Assembly (NCBI GenBank): GCA_016288355.1
Contig: JAEEYY010000222.1
Coordinates: 1-6,728, forward strand
Length of the DNA: 6,728 nucleotides
From: Synergistes sp.
Lineage (GTDB): Bacteria > Synergistota > Synergistia > Synergistales > Synergistaceae
Reading direction: 5' to 3'
The notes beneath the pieces were generated by a model, which saw only the letters and a program-made list of their open reading frames with translations, was not told the origin of the DNA and did not search any database. Each line of letters starts with the position of its first letter. The first letter of the stretch is position 1. Below are positions 6,481 through 6,728 of this stretch, one piece after another. A program made the position numbers and the translations under genes.

Positions 6481-6562
6481 ACGTTATTGATATTATTGCA
6501 CGGTTTTATCTGTTTGCATAATACTTTGATTGTATTAATTTATGCACTTCAGGAATTATTAG

Positions 6563-6590
6563 CGTATAATCCTCTTGAAAATATAATCAA
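6563..6590 (-). promoter_or_regulatory. Weak candidate promoter for dppBCDF
   Basis: The AT-rich region 6480-6600 is the likely promoter zone of the operon. The best pair I see is TTGATT (6590-6585), a 16-nt spacer and TATACG (6568-6563). A separate -10-like TATTAT at 6523-6518 has only a poor -35 (TGCATA) at 17 nt. Neither is strong, so the operon may need an activator or use another sigma factor, or its promoter may lie beyond the window. Confidence 0.25.
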
Positions 6591-6607
6591 TCTGTAATAC
6601 CCTCGAG

Positions 6608-6728
6608 CTATTTCCAATAAGTCAATTCAGTGCCCCGAAGATCATTTTTATTTTCATCATAAATTGTGAGTCCAGAGCCCCATAAACAGAAGATCCACCT
6701 TCATTTCTTGAAAAATTCCCGGATTCCA
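6608..6728 (-). pseudogene. Possible 3' end or remnant of an upstream reading frame, unidentified
   Basis: On the minus strand, one frame from 6700 down to a TAG at 6608-6610 reads 30 residues ending GLTIYDENKNDLRGTELTYWK, which looks more like real protein than random translation. That frame has a stop just upstream (6701-6703). Another frame stays open from the window edge (6726) to a stop at 6622-6624 and includes GGSSVYGALDSQ. One reading is a frameshifted or decayed gene end near 6675-6690; equally it may be noncoding. I recognise no family, and no terminator follows it before dppB. Confidence 0.2.

Noticed and set aside
6495..6523. Plus-strand promoter-like pair TTGCAC-17-TAATAC
   Set aside because: The -10 matches poorly and no plus-strand gene follows within the window; in AT-rich DNA such pairs are expected by chance.
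1..6728. CRISPR array, tRNA or rRNA gene, insertion sequence, or phage element
   Set aside because: I saw no regularly spaced repeats, no tRNA-like cloverleaf, no transposase motifs and no terminal inverted repeats with target duplications.

Overview
The window looks like chromosomal DNA from a low-to-medium GC anaerobic Bacillota (Clostridia-like). The evidence is strong AGGAGG-type ribosome binding sites before every gene, a Gram-positive lipoprotein signal, an EcfA-type ATPase and intrinsic terminators ending in U-runs. The exact genus cannot be told from the sequence. All recognisable genes lie on the minus strand, so the window is read from right to left.

Right to left: positions 6355-6728 are mostly AT-rich and hold no intact gene. 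They contain a possible decayed or partial reading frame at the far edge, a weak candidate promoter and a GC-rich leader. Next is a tight four-gene operon for a peptide-family (Dpp/Opp-type) ABC importer: dppB (5374-6354) and dppC (4476-5372), the two permeases, then dppD (3501-4463) and dppF (2508-3488), the two ATPases. Gaps are 1, 12 and 12 nt. A long GAAA-capped intrinsic terminator (2454-2489) closes the operon.

A separate transcription unit follows. It has a strong sigma-A-type promoter (2298-2326), a leader stem-loop (2254-2285), the family 5 substrate-binding lipoprotein gene (679-2226) and a near-perfect GCAA-capped terminator (609-641). The binding protein should capture the ligand outside the membrane, DppB/DppC form the channel, and DppD/DppF power it. 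The separate promoter would let the binding protein be made in excess over the membrane complex.

At the left edge a third unit begins. A good promoter (478-506) overlaps a palindrome that could be an operator (492-514), followed by the first 140 codons of an energy-coupling-factor (ECF) vitamin/metal transporter ATPase, EcfA1-like, cut by the window edge.

The gene content is ordinary. The points worth a second look are regulatory or concern single motifs: a 13-nt perfect complementarity between the binding-protein leader and the dppB leader, the stem-loop at the binding-protein transcription start, the palindrome over the ecfA promoter, and an altered ABC signature (LDGGR) in DppF. I found no convincing undescribed system.
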